Below are positions 31,585 through 39,973 of a stretch of DNA of 56,379 nt, one piece after another. Origin of the DNA: Candidatus Omnitrophota bacterium (GTDB lineage Bacteria; Omnitrophota; Gorgyraeia; Pluralincolimonadales; Pluralincolimonadaceae); the NCBI GenBank assembly GCA_030695925.1, contig JAUYOH010000013.1:1-56379 (forward strand), written 5' to 3'. The number at the start of each line of letters is the position of its first letter. The stretch's first letter is position 1. The notes under the pieces were generated by a model. The model saw only the letters and a program-made list of their open reading frames with translations. It ran no database searches and was not told the DNA's origin. The position numbers were made by a program, and so were the translations under genes.

Positions 31585-32142
31585 ATGGGCAAACTGGTTA
31601 AGCAGGAGGTTGTGCGGCAGAAGATATTCGTCATAAGAGGCAAGAAAGTAATGTTGAGTGTACACTTAGCCTTACTTTATGGGGTAGAGGTAAGGACGCT
31701 GATTCAGGCGGTAAAGCGCAACATCGAAAGGCTCCCGTCTGATTTCATGTTCCAATTAACATGGCAAGAGACAGAATCTTTAAGATCACAAATTGTGACC
31801 TTAAACGGCAAAGAGGCCAAAATTCCAAGATCACAATTTGTGATCTTGGAATCTGGTAAGAATATTAAGTATCTACCTTACGCTTTTACAGAGCAAGGTA
31901 TAGCCATGCTTTCCAGCGTCCTACGCAGCAAGAAGGCAATTCAGGTAAATATCGCAATAATGCGCGCTTTCGTGAAGCTGAGGGAAATATTGTCCGAGCA
32001 TAAAGAACTTGCGCAGCAAGTGAAAGAACATGGTAAAATATTAGGCGAACACGGGCGGCACATTACGGCGATCTATCAAGTTATCGATGAATTGATGGCG
32101 CCGCGGGAAAAGCCGAAGCGGAAGATAGGGTTTCGTCCATAG
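31585..32142 (+). CDS. ORF6N domain protein (phage-type DNA-binding)
   Basis: A 185-residue protein with the ORF6N domain of phage and mobile-element proteins: KIFVIRGKKVMLSVHLALLYGV, RNIERLPSDFMFQLT and YLPYAFTEQGIAMLSSVLRSKKA shown by parts (the last is YLPYAFTEQGIAML then SSVL). A C-terminal coiled coil follows (LSEHKELAQQVKEHGKILGE). Function is usually DNA binding or prophage regulation. Between the N- and C-terminal motifs the gene carries a perfect 31-bp palindrome (31822-31852) coding for KIPRSQFVILE. No other phage genes are present. Confidence 0.88.
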   Translation: MGKLVKQEVVRQKIFVIRGKKVMLSVHLALLYGVEVRTLIQAVKRNIERLPSDFMFQLTWQETESLRSQIVTLNGKEAKIPRSQFVILESGKNIKYLPYAFTEQGIAMLSSVLRSKKAIQVNIAIMRAFVKLREILSEHKELAQQVKEHGKILGEHGRHITAIYQVIDELMAPREKPKRKIGFRP

Positions 32143-32180
32143 TGAAGTCAAAAAGGAACGGGGATGCATAGAGTAAGCCG

Positions 32181-33299
32181 ATGATAAAAGCCATCCTTAA
32201 AATATTTCTTGTGGGCCTGTTGCTTGTGGTCGTAGTCGTCGCCGGCATCTCTATATACATGAAATTCTACGGCAACAAGCTTATAGAGAAGCAGCTCAGC
32301 CAGATACTCGGCACGAAGATGAAGTTCGACGGCATCTCGCTCGACCTCAAGAAATATTCTGTCAATTTCACGGGATTTTCCATTCCCTCCGAGGTAGGTT
32401 TCGAGGCGAGGACCGTCTTTAACGCCGACAGGTTCGTCCTGGTGCTGGATAAGGAGAAGTTTGACAAGGACAAAAAGTTCGTCATCAAAGAGGCGATAGT
32501 CGAGAAAGGGACGTTTAATATCGAGAGGAACAAGCAGGGGGTGTTTAACGTGTCATGCCTGCCGAAGAGCGAAGAACCTGCGGCAGGACCGGGATTCGCT
32601 TACGCGGCCGAGACGGAGGGAAATGCCCCGATACCCTTTTATAATTTCGCGAAAAGCGTAAAAAGGATCCTTATCAAGAAATCGACGGTCAACTTCAGGG
32701 ATTATTATATCTCCAAAGAACCGCTGTCCGTGACATGCGCTAATTTTTATACGGATATACGGATGAGCCCGGAGGAGGAAGCCTCACGCGGGGCGATACC
32801 GATGAAATACGAGGTGAGTTTTGATATACCCCGCAGGGGCGCAACCGGGCAGTTTTCCCTGCGCGGCGAGGCTGCAATACACCGGGATAGGGTCGACACC
32901 GAGGCGGTCATGGATACAAAAAATATAGATATGATGCAGTTCCTGCCGTATTTCAGGAAGGCCACACCTTTCTATTTCTATGAGGGGGAATTCAATTCAA
33001 CCACAAACATCGCCATACACAACAAGGCCGTAAAGTCAACGACGACGATGCTATTCTATAGGTTGAGGCTCGAGGCCGACCCGGAAAAGAAAAATGCAAG
33101 TTTCTTGCAGGTCTCGGTAGATAAACTTATGCCTTACCTGACATCAGGCAAAGGCGAGGTGATATTCGACTTTGAGATAAACGGACCGCTGGAGCATCCC
33201 GAGGCAGGCCTGGGCCCGAATGTCAAGATGGCCATCGGGGCGGTGGTCGTCGACGAATTCGGGAAGATATTACAGCAGCTCCAGAAGATGAACAAATGA
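32181..33299 (+). CDS. AsmA/DUF748-like envelope protein
   Basis: A 372-residue protein with one N-terminal TM helix (residues 4-26) and a periplasmic part rich in beta strands. Phrases such as KMKFDGISLDLKKYSVNF, IKEAIVEKGTFNIERNKQG and KSTVNFRDYYI are typical of AsmA/DUF748 repeat domains, which form bridge-like grooves for lipid or outer-membrane biogenesis. Shorter than long AsmA proteins. Its stop overlaps the next start by 4 bp. GC content is back to that of the host. Confidence 0.7.
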   Translation: MIKAILKIFLVGLLLVVVVVAGISIYMKFYGNKLIEKQLSQILGTKMKFDGISLDLKKYSVNFTGFSIPSEVGFEARTVFNADRFVLVLDKEKFDKDKKFVIKEAIVEKGTFNIERNKQGVFNVSCLPKSEEPAAGPGFAYAAETEGNAPIPFYNFAKSVKRILIKKSTVNFRDYYISKEPLSVTCANFYTDIRMSPEEEASRGAIPMKYEVSFDIPRRGATGQFSLRGEAAIHRDRVDTEAVMDTKNIDMMQFLPYFRKATPFYFYEGEFNSTTNIAIHNKAVKSTTTMLFYRLRLEADPEKKNASFLQVSVDKLMPYLTSGKGEVIFDFEINGPLEHPEAGLGPNVKMAIGAVVVDEFGKILQQLQKMNK

Positions 33300-33958
33300 A
33301 AACCGGCGCCCTGATAATTATTATACTTTTATGCTTAGGAAGGTTTTGTTTCGCCGAGGCGCCTGGCAGATCTCCCGCGGTCGGCGATGCTTTTCCTCAG
33401 TTTACCGCCGTTGATATTTACGGGAAACAGGTAAGTATCGAGAAATTAAAAGGCAGGGTGGTTATCCTCTCGATAGGTTATTTTGACCAGTCAAGGAAAC
33501 AGAGCGAGGACAATTCAGCCGAGGTGAAAAGGCGTGGTGATTTCTACAGCGCATATAAGGACAAAGGATTAGAGGTAATACGGATATCAAGCAAGAGGGC
33601 GGTCCCGTTTTTCGTGACAAAGTCTTTTGTAGAAAGCAAGGCGAGGAAGACCTGTGAAACGGACAACGATCCATGGACAGTCATTATTGACTGGGACGGC
33701 TCGCTCAAGGGGCTGCTTAAGATGGCTGACAGCCCCCTGACGTTTATAATCGATAAAAGTGGTATAATCAGATATAAAAATAACGGCTATTTGATAGTCG
33801 ATAAAGAAGTAGAAGAGCTTGTCAAAAAATTAATATCCGGAGGAAATATGGCGAAGCCAGTTGAAGATACCGGCAAGATCCCTATATACGACGCGCGGAC
33901 CGGGAAGGTCGAGGAAGTCGAGAGGATAGTCAAGGCCGATTACAAGCCGTTTAGATAA
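33296..33958 (+). CDS. Secreted thioredoxin-fold (TlpA/AhpC-like) protein without CxxC
   Basis: A 220-residue protein with a signal peptide (cleavage near CFAEA) and a redoxin fold: VGDAFPQFTAVDIYGKQVSI, LKGRVVILSIGYFD, SPLTFIIDKSGIIRYKNNG. The position of the usual CxxC holds SIGYFDQSRK, so thiol-disulfide activity by the standard site is unlikely. One cysteine (KTCETDND) remains. The ATG overlaps the AsmA-like stop (ATGA). Confidence 0.72.
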   Translation: MKTGALIIIILLCLGRFCFAEAPGRSPAVGDAFPQFTAVDIYGKQVSIEKLKGRVVILSIGYFDQSRKQSEDNSAEVKRRGDFYSAYKDKGLEVIRISSKRAVPFFVTKSFVESKARKTCETDNDPWTVIIDWDGSLKGLLKMADSPLTFIIDKSGIIRYKNNGYLIVDKEVEELVKKLISGGNMAKPVEDTGKIPIYDARTGKVEEVERIVKADYKPFR

Positions 33959-34023
33959 AGGACAGGAGAAGTCCGCTTTACTTCCCCCCGCTTATTTGCT
34001 AAAATGACTTAGAAGGTGTTTTT

Positions 34024-34263
34024 ATGGCTAAAAGAGACGAACTACTTAAAGACCTGAAGGATTATTTAAGCTTTGAAGAGGAGCTGATCGGGAAATATTC
34101 TGTTTTCTATCGGTCCCTTGACTGGCGAAAGCACATCAAGGAAGAATACCATAAGGAGATAGAAGTGGGGTTGGGCATCCTTAGGGATGAGTCACAGAAG
34201 CATGCGGATATGCTCAACGGGTTGATTAAATATATCGAGGCCTCGACGAAAGATGAATTCTAG
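34024..34263 (+). CDS. Half-size ferritin-like helical protein A
   Basis: A 79-residue all-helical protein that looks like two helices of a ferritin/rubrerythrin bundle: FEEELIGKYSVFYRSL and ILRDESQKHADMLNGLIKYI. Acidic and histidine residues are at helix positions where diiron ligands occur, but the spacing (ESQKH) is not the canonical ExxH. The next gene, overlapping by 11 bp, encodes a second half, so the two may assemble into one four-helix unit. A superoxide reductase gene follows. Confidence 0.55.
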   Translation: MAKRDELLKDLKDYLSFEEELIGKYSVFYRSLDWRKHIKEEYHKEIEVGLGILRDESQKHADMLNGLIKYIEASTKDEF

Positions 34264-34447
34264 CGAAGTATACAGAATGAAGTTCTATGAGATGCAAAAT
34301 GTCGAAGAAAAAACAAGGGACATGTATAAATACTACATCGACAGGCTCAAGGACGAGGTCCTGCTTAAGAATTTCAGAGAGATCTATGCCGACGAAGTAA
34401 AGCACGTCGGAATAACACGTAATTTTGTCGAGATCTCATCCAAATAA
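34253..34447 (+). CDS. Half-size ferritin-like helical protein B
   Basis: A 64-residue protein with two predicted helices: FYEMQNVEEKTRDMYKYYID and LLKNFREIYADEVKHVGITR. The second has the canonical ferritin-like E-x-x-H (EVKH). The ATG lies inside the stop region of the partner gene, indicating equal, coupled production. Alone it is too short for a ferritin-like bundle (usually 130 residues or more). Likely role is iron or peroxide handling next to superoxide reductase. Confidence 0.55.
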   Translation: MNSSEVYRMKFYEMQNVEEKTRDMYKYYIDRLKDEVLLKNFREIYADEVKHVGITRNFVEISSK

Positions 34448-34465
34448 ACAGAGGAGGAGGGCAAA

Positions 34466-34858
34466 ATGGCTGATATAAAAGAGTTGTTTCAAAGCGCGGA
34501 TTGGAAGGCAGAGAAGCATGTGCCGGTAATAGAGGCACCGCAGAAGGCGAAGAAAGGTGAATTTTTCAAGATTGCGGTCACTGTCGGCAAGGAGATACCC
34601 CATCCGAACAAGACAGAGCATCACATCAGCTGGATCGAGGTATATTTCCATCCCGAAGGAGAAAAATTCCCTTACCAGATAGGGCGCGCGGATTTCAGCG
34701 CTCACGGAGCTTCGGTGAACGGCCCGGACACAAGCTCGGTATATACACACCCCGAATTGACGCTGAGTCTTAAGACCGACAAAGCCGGGACGATATACGC
34801 TTCCAGTTATTGCAATATCCACGGGTTGTGGCAGAATAGCCTAAGAATAGACCTATAG
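34466..34858 (+). CDS. sor: Superoxide reductase (class II, neelaredoxin type)
   Basis: A 130-residue enzyme reducing superoxide to hydrogen peroxide without making oxygen. The Fe(His)4Cys site is complete: H18, H46, H52, H119 and C116 (SSYCNIHGLW), with E16 in EKHVP as the sixth-position glutamate. There is no N-terminal desulforedoxin domain, so it is the short class II type. GAGGAGG precedes ATG 34466, 18 bp after the ferritin-like pair. It marks an anaerobe exposed to occasional oxygen. Confidence 0.95.
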   Translation: MADIKELFQSADWKAEKHVPVIEAPQKAKKGEFFKIAVTVGKEIPHPNKTEHHISWIEVYFHPEGEKFPYQIGRADFSAHGASVNGPDTSSVYTHPELTLSLKTDKAGTIYASSYCNIHGLWQNSLRIDL

Positions 34859-34879
34859 ATTTAAGGCGCAAAGACAAAG

Positions 34880-37384
34880 ATGATCTACAGATTCATCGAT
34901 GATAAGGGGACATTCGTTGTACAAAATCCCCACAAATATGACTTGTATCTTCCTCTCGCAAACCGCGATGGCACGCTCTTAAGTTCCATAAGCCCGAACT
35001 TAGGGGGAGATATAAAGCGCGATAACGCGCATTTTCTCACGCCGCCGGCGAGCATAGAGGATGTAAAGAATAATCTGCTCTGCAGGAGAGATTTTTTCAT
35101 AAAGACAGATAGGCAGGTCATCCGGCTGTCTTATCCTTACAATGACACTCTGGAGGCGGGCTTTCTGTATCAGAAGTTGATCAAGAAAGCGGGTGCCCTT
35201 CATATCGAGGCCCTCAATTTCATCCCGCACGATATGGCAGTCGAGGTAATGCAGGTCAAAGTCAAAAACAACGGCAATAAAGAGATAAAAATTACGCCCA
35301 CCTCGTTTATTCCGCTTTACGGAAGGGCCGAAAGCAATTTAAGGGACCACCGCCATGTCAGCGCGTTGCTTAATCGCGTCGAGATAGATAAATACGGAAT
35401 AATCCTTAAGCCAACGATGATATTCGATGAGCGCCGTCACAGGATAAACCCCACTCATTATTTCGTCCTCGGATATGAAGATAACAAAAAGCCTCCGGTC
35501 GGCCAGTTCCCCACACTCACCAGTTTCTGCGGCGAGAGCGACTTGATATCTCCCGATGCGGTGGAAGATAACCTGAAGCCCTTTGATAAAAAACTTGCCG
35601 CCTTCGACGGCAAAGAGGCCTGTGGTGCCTTCAGGTTCAGGGAAAGAAAACTAAAGTCCGGCGAGGAGGCGGTCTATTCTCTGATAATAGGGCTCGATGA
35701 AGACAGGCGCCGGATAAACAGCGCATTCCTTAAATTAAATTCAGCGCGAAAGATAAAAGAGAAATTCGAGAAGACAAAAGAATATTGGCTGAAATACCTC
35801 TCCAAGCTGGAATTTGATTTTAAGGACAGGGATTTTAACGGTTGGCTCTTGTGGGTCAAGATGCAGCCGACACTGCGTAAATTATTCGGCAATTCGTTCC
35901 TTCCGCATTACGATTATGGCAAGGGCGGCAGGGGCTGGCGCGACCTGTGGCAGGATGCCCTAACACTTCTTCTTATCGAGCCGGACAAGGCGAAGGATTT
36001 CATCCGTAATAATTTTAAGGGCGTAAGGATAGACGGCTCAAACGCGACTGTGATAACAAAAGACGGCGATTTCATCGGAGACAGGAACAAGATAAGCCGC
36101 GTATGGATGGATCACGGCGTGTGGCCGTATCTGACTACACGGCTTTATATCCATAAGACCGGTGATGTCGGCTGTCTCTTAAAAGAGACGACTTATTTCA
36201 GAGATTCCCAATTAAAGCGCTCAAAGGAGATAGATTTAAATTTTTCGCAGAAAGACCATCTCCTGCGCGACAAAAAGGGGAAGGTATGTAAAGGCACGGT
36301 CCTTGAGCACATCCTCGTCCAGAATCTTGTCCAGTTCTTCAATGTCGGCGAGCACAACATCATCCGCCTCGAGAACGCGGACTGGGACGACGGACTCGAT
36401 ATGGCGCCCGAGAGGGGAGAGAGTGTCACCTTCAGTTTTATGTATGCCCATAATTTACGGGACCTGTGTTTTATGCTAAATAAATTAAAGGAGAAAAAGA
36501 AGAGCGTACCTATCCTGAAGGAGATGCTGGTGCTTCTGGACAGGAGGCACGCCCCTGTAAATTATCTGCATTATAAAGAGAAGCAGAAACGGCTCGAGGA
36601 ATATCTGGAGAAGACAAAGAATATAAGCGGCGAGAGAGTTTCCGTGGCTATCGACGATTTGATATCCGATTTAAGACATAAGTCCGACCATATGTTTACG
36701 TGGCTGAGGGATAAGGAATGGCTCAAGGAAGGTTTTTTTAACGGTTATTATGACAACAAAGGCAGGCGTGTGGAGGGCAGGCGCGGCGGCGATATAAGGA
36801 TGAGGCTTCACGCGCAGGTCTTCGCCATAATGAGCGGGGTGGCAACCGACGAGCAGGTAAGAAAGGCGTGGGCCTCGATAAATAAGTATTTAAGGAGCAG
36901 GAAACTGGACGGGTTCCGCCTCAACACAGACTTTAAGGACGTGTATATGGACTTGGGAAGGGCCTTCGGCTTTTCTTATGGCGACAAGGAAAACGGCGCT
37001 TTCTTCAACCATATGGTCGTGATGCTCGCGAACGCCTTATACAAGAGAGGTTTTACAAGGGAAGGCCACGAGGTCCTGCGCTCAATATATAAGATGGCGA
37101 CAAGCGACGAGGCGAAGATATATCCGATGATACCGGAATATTTTAACAACGAAGGCAAGGGGCTTTATTATTACCTTACCGGCTCGGCGAGCTGGTATAT
37201 CTATACCCTGATGGAAGAGGTCCTAGGTATAAAATTCAATTTCGGCAAGATCGTCCTTGAGCCCAACTTAAGGCCTTCCGATTTCTTCAACGACAGGATA
37301 GAAGTGAAATTCGCGTGGCGCGGAAAGGCGGTCAAAGCGGTATTCCCGCGTCATGGCCGCGCGCGCTTCGCAATGACAAAATAA
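34880..37384 (+). CDS. GH94-family glycoside phosphorylase
   Basis: An 834-residue cytoplasmic protein with the GH94 layout: N-terminal beta-sandwich (about 1-270), linker helices and an (alpha/alpha)6 barrel. Catalytic signature NADWDDGLDMAPERGESV is near 503, with the general-acid Asp in DWDDGLD; GRGWRDLWQDAL and GSASWYIYTLMEEVLGI are also family-like. These enzymes split beta-glucosides with phosphate to give glucose-1-phosphate (cellobiose, beta-1,2-oligoglucan or related). No signal peptide. The last residues (FPRHGRARFAMTK) are coded by a repeat-like sequence at 37340-37378. The HAD phosphatase gene begins 2 bp after the stop. Confidence 0.8.
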   Translation: MIYRFIDDKGTFVVQNPHKYDLYLPLANRDGTLLSSISPNLGGDIKRDNAHFLTPPASIEDVKNNLLCRRDFFIKTDRQVIRLSYPYNDTLEAGFLYQKLIKKAGALHIEALNFIPHDMAVEVMQVKVKNNGNKEIKITPTSFIPLYGRAESNLRDHRHVSALLNRVEIDKYGIILKPTMIFDERRHRINPTHYFVLGYEDNKKPPVGQFPTLTSFCGESDLISPDAVEDNLKPFDKKLAAFDGKEACGAFRFRERKLKSGEEAVYSLIIGLDEDRRRINSAFLKLNSARKIKEKFEKTKEYWLKYLSKLEFDFKDRDFNGWLLWVKMQPTLRKLFGNSFLPHYDYGKGGRGWRDLWQDALTLLLIEPDKAKDFIRNNFKGVRIDGSNATVITKDGDFIGDRNKISRVWMDHGVWPYLTTRLYIHKTGDVGCLLKETTYFRDSQLKRSKEIDLNFSQKDHLLRDKKGKVCKGTVLEHILVQNLVQFFNVGEHNIIRLENADWDDGLDMAPERGESVTFSFMYAHNLRDLCFMLNKLKEKKKSVPILKEMLVLLDRRHAPVNYLHYKEKQKRLEEYLEKTKNISGERVSVAIDDLISDLRHKSDHMFTWLRDKEWLKEGFFNGYYDNKGRRVEGRRGGDIRMRLHAQVFAIMSGVATDEQVRKAWASINKYLRSRKLDGFRLNTDFKDVYMDLGRAFGFSYGDKENGAFFNHMVVMLANALYKRGFTREGHEVLRSIYKMATSDEAKIYPMIPEYFNNEGKGLYYYLTGSASWYIYTLMEEVLGIKFNFGKIVLEPNLRPSDFFNDRIEVKFAWRGKAVKAVFPRHGRARFAMTK

Positions 37385-37386
37385 TA

Positions 37387-38043
37387 ATGATCAAACTTAT
37401 CATATTTGACATAGACGGCACGCTCGTCGACGCCTATAAAGCCATAGAGAAGAGCCTCAATTTCACGTTGAAGAAATTGGGCTATCCGAAAGTTGGCATG
37501 CCTACGGTGCGCAGGTCAGTGGGCCACGGCGACAAAAATTTTATCGAACGCTTTATGCGCAGGAAGGACGTTAAGAAAGGCCTGAGATTATACCGTCCGC
37601 ATCACGAAAAGTCACTGCTTAGATATTCAAAGGTTATTTCGGGCGCGAGAAAGCTCTTGCGCGATTTAAAGAAGAAAGGTTATAAACTCGCGATCGCGAG
37701 CAACCGGCCGCCGAAATTCAGCAAGATACTGCTTGAGCATTTAGGGCTCCTTAAGTATTTTGACATAGTCGCATGCGCGAAAGACAAGACTGAGATAAAA
37801 CCGAAGCCTTTTTTGATCCCGAAGATCCTGAAGAGACTGGCGGTCAAAAAAGATGAGGTAATTTACGTAGGAGATATGACGGTAGACGTTCACGCCGGCC
37901 ATAATGCGGGAGTGAAGGTCATCGCGGTGCTGGGGGGCTCTTCGTCAGAGTCCGAGCTAAAGAATGCCCGGCCGTGCGCCATATTGCGGAAACTATCCGG
38001 CCTGTTGCGGGCGGCGGAACGATGCCGGAAGAAAGACGGGTGA
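37387..38043 (+). CDS. HAD-superfamily phosphatase (Gph/PGMB-like)
   Basis: A 218-residue HAD hydrolase: motif I IFDIDGTLVDA (nucleophile D8), motif II ASNRPPKFS, motif III lysine in EIKPKP, motif IV VGDMTVDVHAG. The cap insertion after motif I matches the phosphoglycolate phosphatase/beta-phosphoglucomutase group. ATG 37387 is used; the frame is open from 37315 within the GH94 gene, but that part is repeat-coded. Being directly behind a phosphorylase that makes a sugar phosphate, it may act on a sugar phosphate. Confidence 0.85.
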   Translation: MIKLIIFDIDGTLVDAYKAIEKSLNFTLKKLGYPKVGMPTVRRSVGHGDKNFIERFMRRKDVKKGLRLYRPHHEKSLLRYSKVISGARKLLRDLKKKGYKLAIASNRPPKFSKILLEHLGLLKYFDIVACAKDKTEIKPKPFLIPKILKRLAVKKDEVIYVGDMTVDVHAGHNAGVKVIAVLGGSSSESELKNARPCAILRKLSGLLRAAERCRKKDG

Positions 38044-38046
38044 AAG

Positions 38047-38898
38047 ATGAAAAGAAATATCACTTTTAAGGGAAATCCCCTTACTCTGGTCGGAAGGAAT
38101 TTAGGGGAGGGAAGTGAATCGCCGGATTTCAGGGTAATATCGCAGGACTTAAGGGAAGTCCATCTCTCTGATTTTGAAGGGAAGGTAAAGATACTGACTT
38201 CTTTTCCTTCGCTCGATACCCCGGTTTGCGATTTACAGGTAAAAGAATTCAATAAAAGGGCAACGAAATTTTCTTCCGAAATAGTCGTACTAGCCATAAG
38301 TAAAGACCTGCCGTTTGCCCAAAAGAGGTTCTGCTCGGAAAACGATATTAAGAATATCAATGTCCTGTCGGATTATAGGTTTGCCTCTTTCGGCTTGAAT
38401 TACGGCCTTCAGATAAAAGAATTGAACCTTCTGGCGAGGTCTATACTCATCGCGGACAAGAGTAATATCTTAAGATACCTCCAGCTGGTCGGGGAACTTA
38501 CCCAAAGCCCGGACTTCGACGGCGCTTTAAAAGCCCTTGAGGAAGCCGTGAAAAGCCCGGCATCTTCCGCCAGACAGGGCAGGCCCTCTAAATGCGTTCC
38601 CTGCGAGACAGGGACACCGCCCCTTCCCAAAGAAAAAATCGATGAGCTTATAAAGGGGGCCGCCGGCTGGCAACTTATCGAGGATAAGAAGATACAGAAA
38701 GAGTTTAAGTTTAGCGATTTCGCGGAGGCGAAATATTTCCTCGATATCGTCTCAGTCATCGCCGAAGAACAGGGCCATCATCCCACGATGACCATTATAT
38801 ATAATAAGGTCAAGATGACCCTTACGACTCACGCTTCCGGAGGGCTTACCGAGAACGATTTCATAATGGCCCGCATAATCGACGGGATAGGAGGTTAA
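38047..38898 (+). CDS. Fusion of thiol peroxidase (Tpx) and pterin-4a-carbinolamine dehydratase
   Basis: A 283-residue two-domain protein. Residues 1-167 are Tpx: peroxidatic C61 in LDTPVCDLQV with T58, and resolving C96 in KRFCSENDI, matching the positions known in Tpx. After a linker, residues 182-283 are a PCD/DCoH domain: KCVPCETGTPPL, H244-H245-P246 in EEQGHHPTM, H262 and D271, the full catalytic signature. PCD proteins dehydrate 4a-hydroxypterin or act as dimerisation cofactors. I do not know this pairing as a standard architecture. It starts 3 bp after the HAD gene. Confidence 0.88.
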   Translation: MKRNITFKGNPLTLVGRNLGEGSESPDFRVISQDLREVHLSDFEGKVKILTSFPSLDTPVCDLQVKEFNKRATKFSSEIVVLAISKDLPFAQKRFCSENDIKNINVLSDYRFASFGLNYGLQIKELNLLARSILIADKSNILRYLQLVGELTQSPDFDGALKALEEAVKSPASSARQGRPSKCVPCETGTPPLPKEKIDELIKGAAGWQLIEDKKIQKEFKFSDFAEAKYFLDIVSVIAEEQGHHPTMTIIYNKVKMTLTTHASGGLTENDFIMARIIDGIGG

Positions 38899-38899
38899 G

Positions 38900-39361
38900 A
38901 TGAATATCATTTCGGATGATGTAAAGAGATTTATTCTCGCCCAGCATTTCGCCATAGTCTCCACTGTCGGTACCGACGGGATACCGCATAGTTCCTGTAA
39001 GGGCATAGTAAAGATAAATACCGACGGGACGATATACTTGCTTGACCTTTATATGGGCCAGACCTACGAGAACCTGACCATAAACCCCAGCATAAATTTG
39101 ACTGCCGTCGATGAGCATAAATTCAAGGGTTATTGCCTGAAGGGTACGGCAGAGATCGTAAGTTCCGATAAATGGAAACCCGACGTTCTAAAAGCGTGGG
39201 AACAGAGGATGGCCAGCAGGATAACCCATAGGATCTTAAGAAACATCCGCGGAGAGAGAGGTCATCCGAAACATCCCGAGGCGCAACTGCCGAGGCCTAA
39301 ATACCTTATCGCTATAACGGTAAAGGAAGTGATTGACCTTACGCCGCCCCAACTAAGATGA
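38900..39361 (+). CDS. Pyridoxamine 5'-phosphate oxidase-like flavin protein
   Basis: A 153-residue split-barrel FMN-binding family protein: FAIVSTVGTDGIPHSSCKGIV, DGTIYLLDLYMGQTYENL and KGYCLKGTAEIV shown as short motifs. Such proteins bind FMN or F420; the exact reaction is unknown. GGAGG precedes ATG 38900. It overlaps the DedA gene by 4 bp. Confidence 0.8.
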   Translation: MNIISDDVKRFILAQHFAIVSTVGTDGIPHSSCKGIVKINTDGTIYLLDLYMGQTYENLTINPSINLTAVDEHKFKGYCLKGTAEIVSSDKWKPDVLKAWEQRMASRITHRILRNIRGERGHPKHPEAQLPRPKYLIAITVKEVIDLTPPQLR

Positions 39362-39930
39362 ACGGACAAATGATAGAATTGATCAAGGCGCTGGGCGACA
39401 TAGGCGTATTCGTCGCAATGTTCCTCGAGTCGAGCATCGTCCCCATACCCTCCGAAGTTATAATAATCGGCGCCGGTGCTATAGGCATACCGCTTTTCTC
39501 CGTAGTCATATTCGGTTCGCTGGGCGCTACTTTAGGCGCGGTTGTCGGATACTTTTTGGGTAGATACGCCGCGATGCCGATCATCATAAAATACGGCAAG
39601 TTTATTCTTATAAAGCCCCATCATATTTATAAAGCAGAGGCGTTCGCGAAGAAATACGGGATGTGGAGCGTCCTTATCGGCAGGCTTTTGCCGATAATAC
39701 CGTTTAAGGTTTTTTCCATAGCGGCCGGAATCACAAAACTTCCGTTGCCTTCTTTTATCGTATGCACGTTTATAGGTGTCGTACCGAGGATAATCGTATT
39801 GACGCTTTTCGGCGAGAGCATCGTCAAAAACACAAAACCGACTATACTAGTTGTCGCTTTTCTCGTCCTTATATTCGTTTCCTATAAAATAACCAGAAAG
39901 ATATATAACGGAAAGAAGAATAAGAGATGA
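39358..39930 (+). CDS. DedA-family membrane protein
   Basis: A 190-residue inner-membrane protein with the DedA/VTT domain: FLESSIVPIPSEVIIIGAG, GATLGAVVGYFLGR, GRLLPIIPFKVFSIAAG and re-entrant helices. DedA proteins scramble or flip lipids (undecaprenyl phosphate, phosphatidylethanolamine). ATGA-type overlap with the preceding flavin protein gene. Confidence 0.9.
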   Translation: MNGQMIELIKALGDIGVFVAMFLESSIVPIPSEVIIIGAGAIGIPLFSVVIFGSLGATLGAVVGYFLGRYAAMPIIIKYGKFILIKPHHIYKAEAFAKKYGMWSVLIGRLLPIIPFKVFSIAAGITKLPLPSFIVCTFIGVVPRIIVLTLFGESIVKNTKPTILVVAFLVLIFVSYKITRKIYNGKKNKR

Positions 39931-39973
39931 GTCTTGAAGGCATAATGATCTTCGCGAAGGGCAGGCAAAAAGA

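Noticed and set aside
33296-33958. Active thioredoxin/TlpA
   Set aside because: The CxxC position is SIGYFD, so the usual disulfide chemistry is not supported; kept as a redoxin-fold protein.
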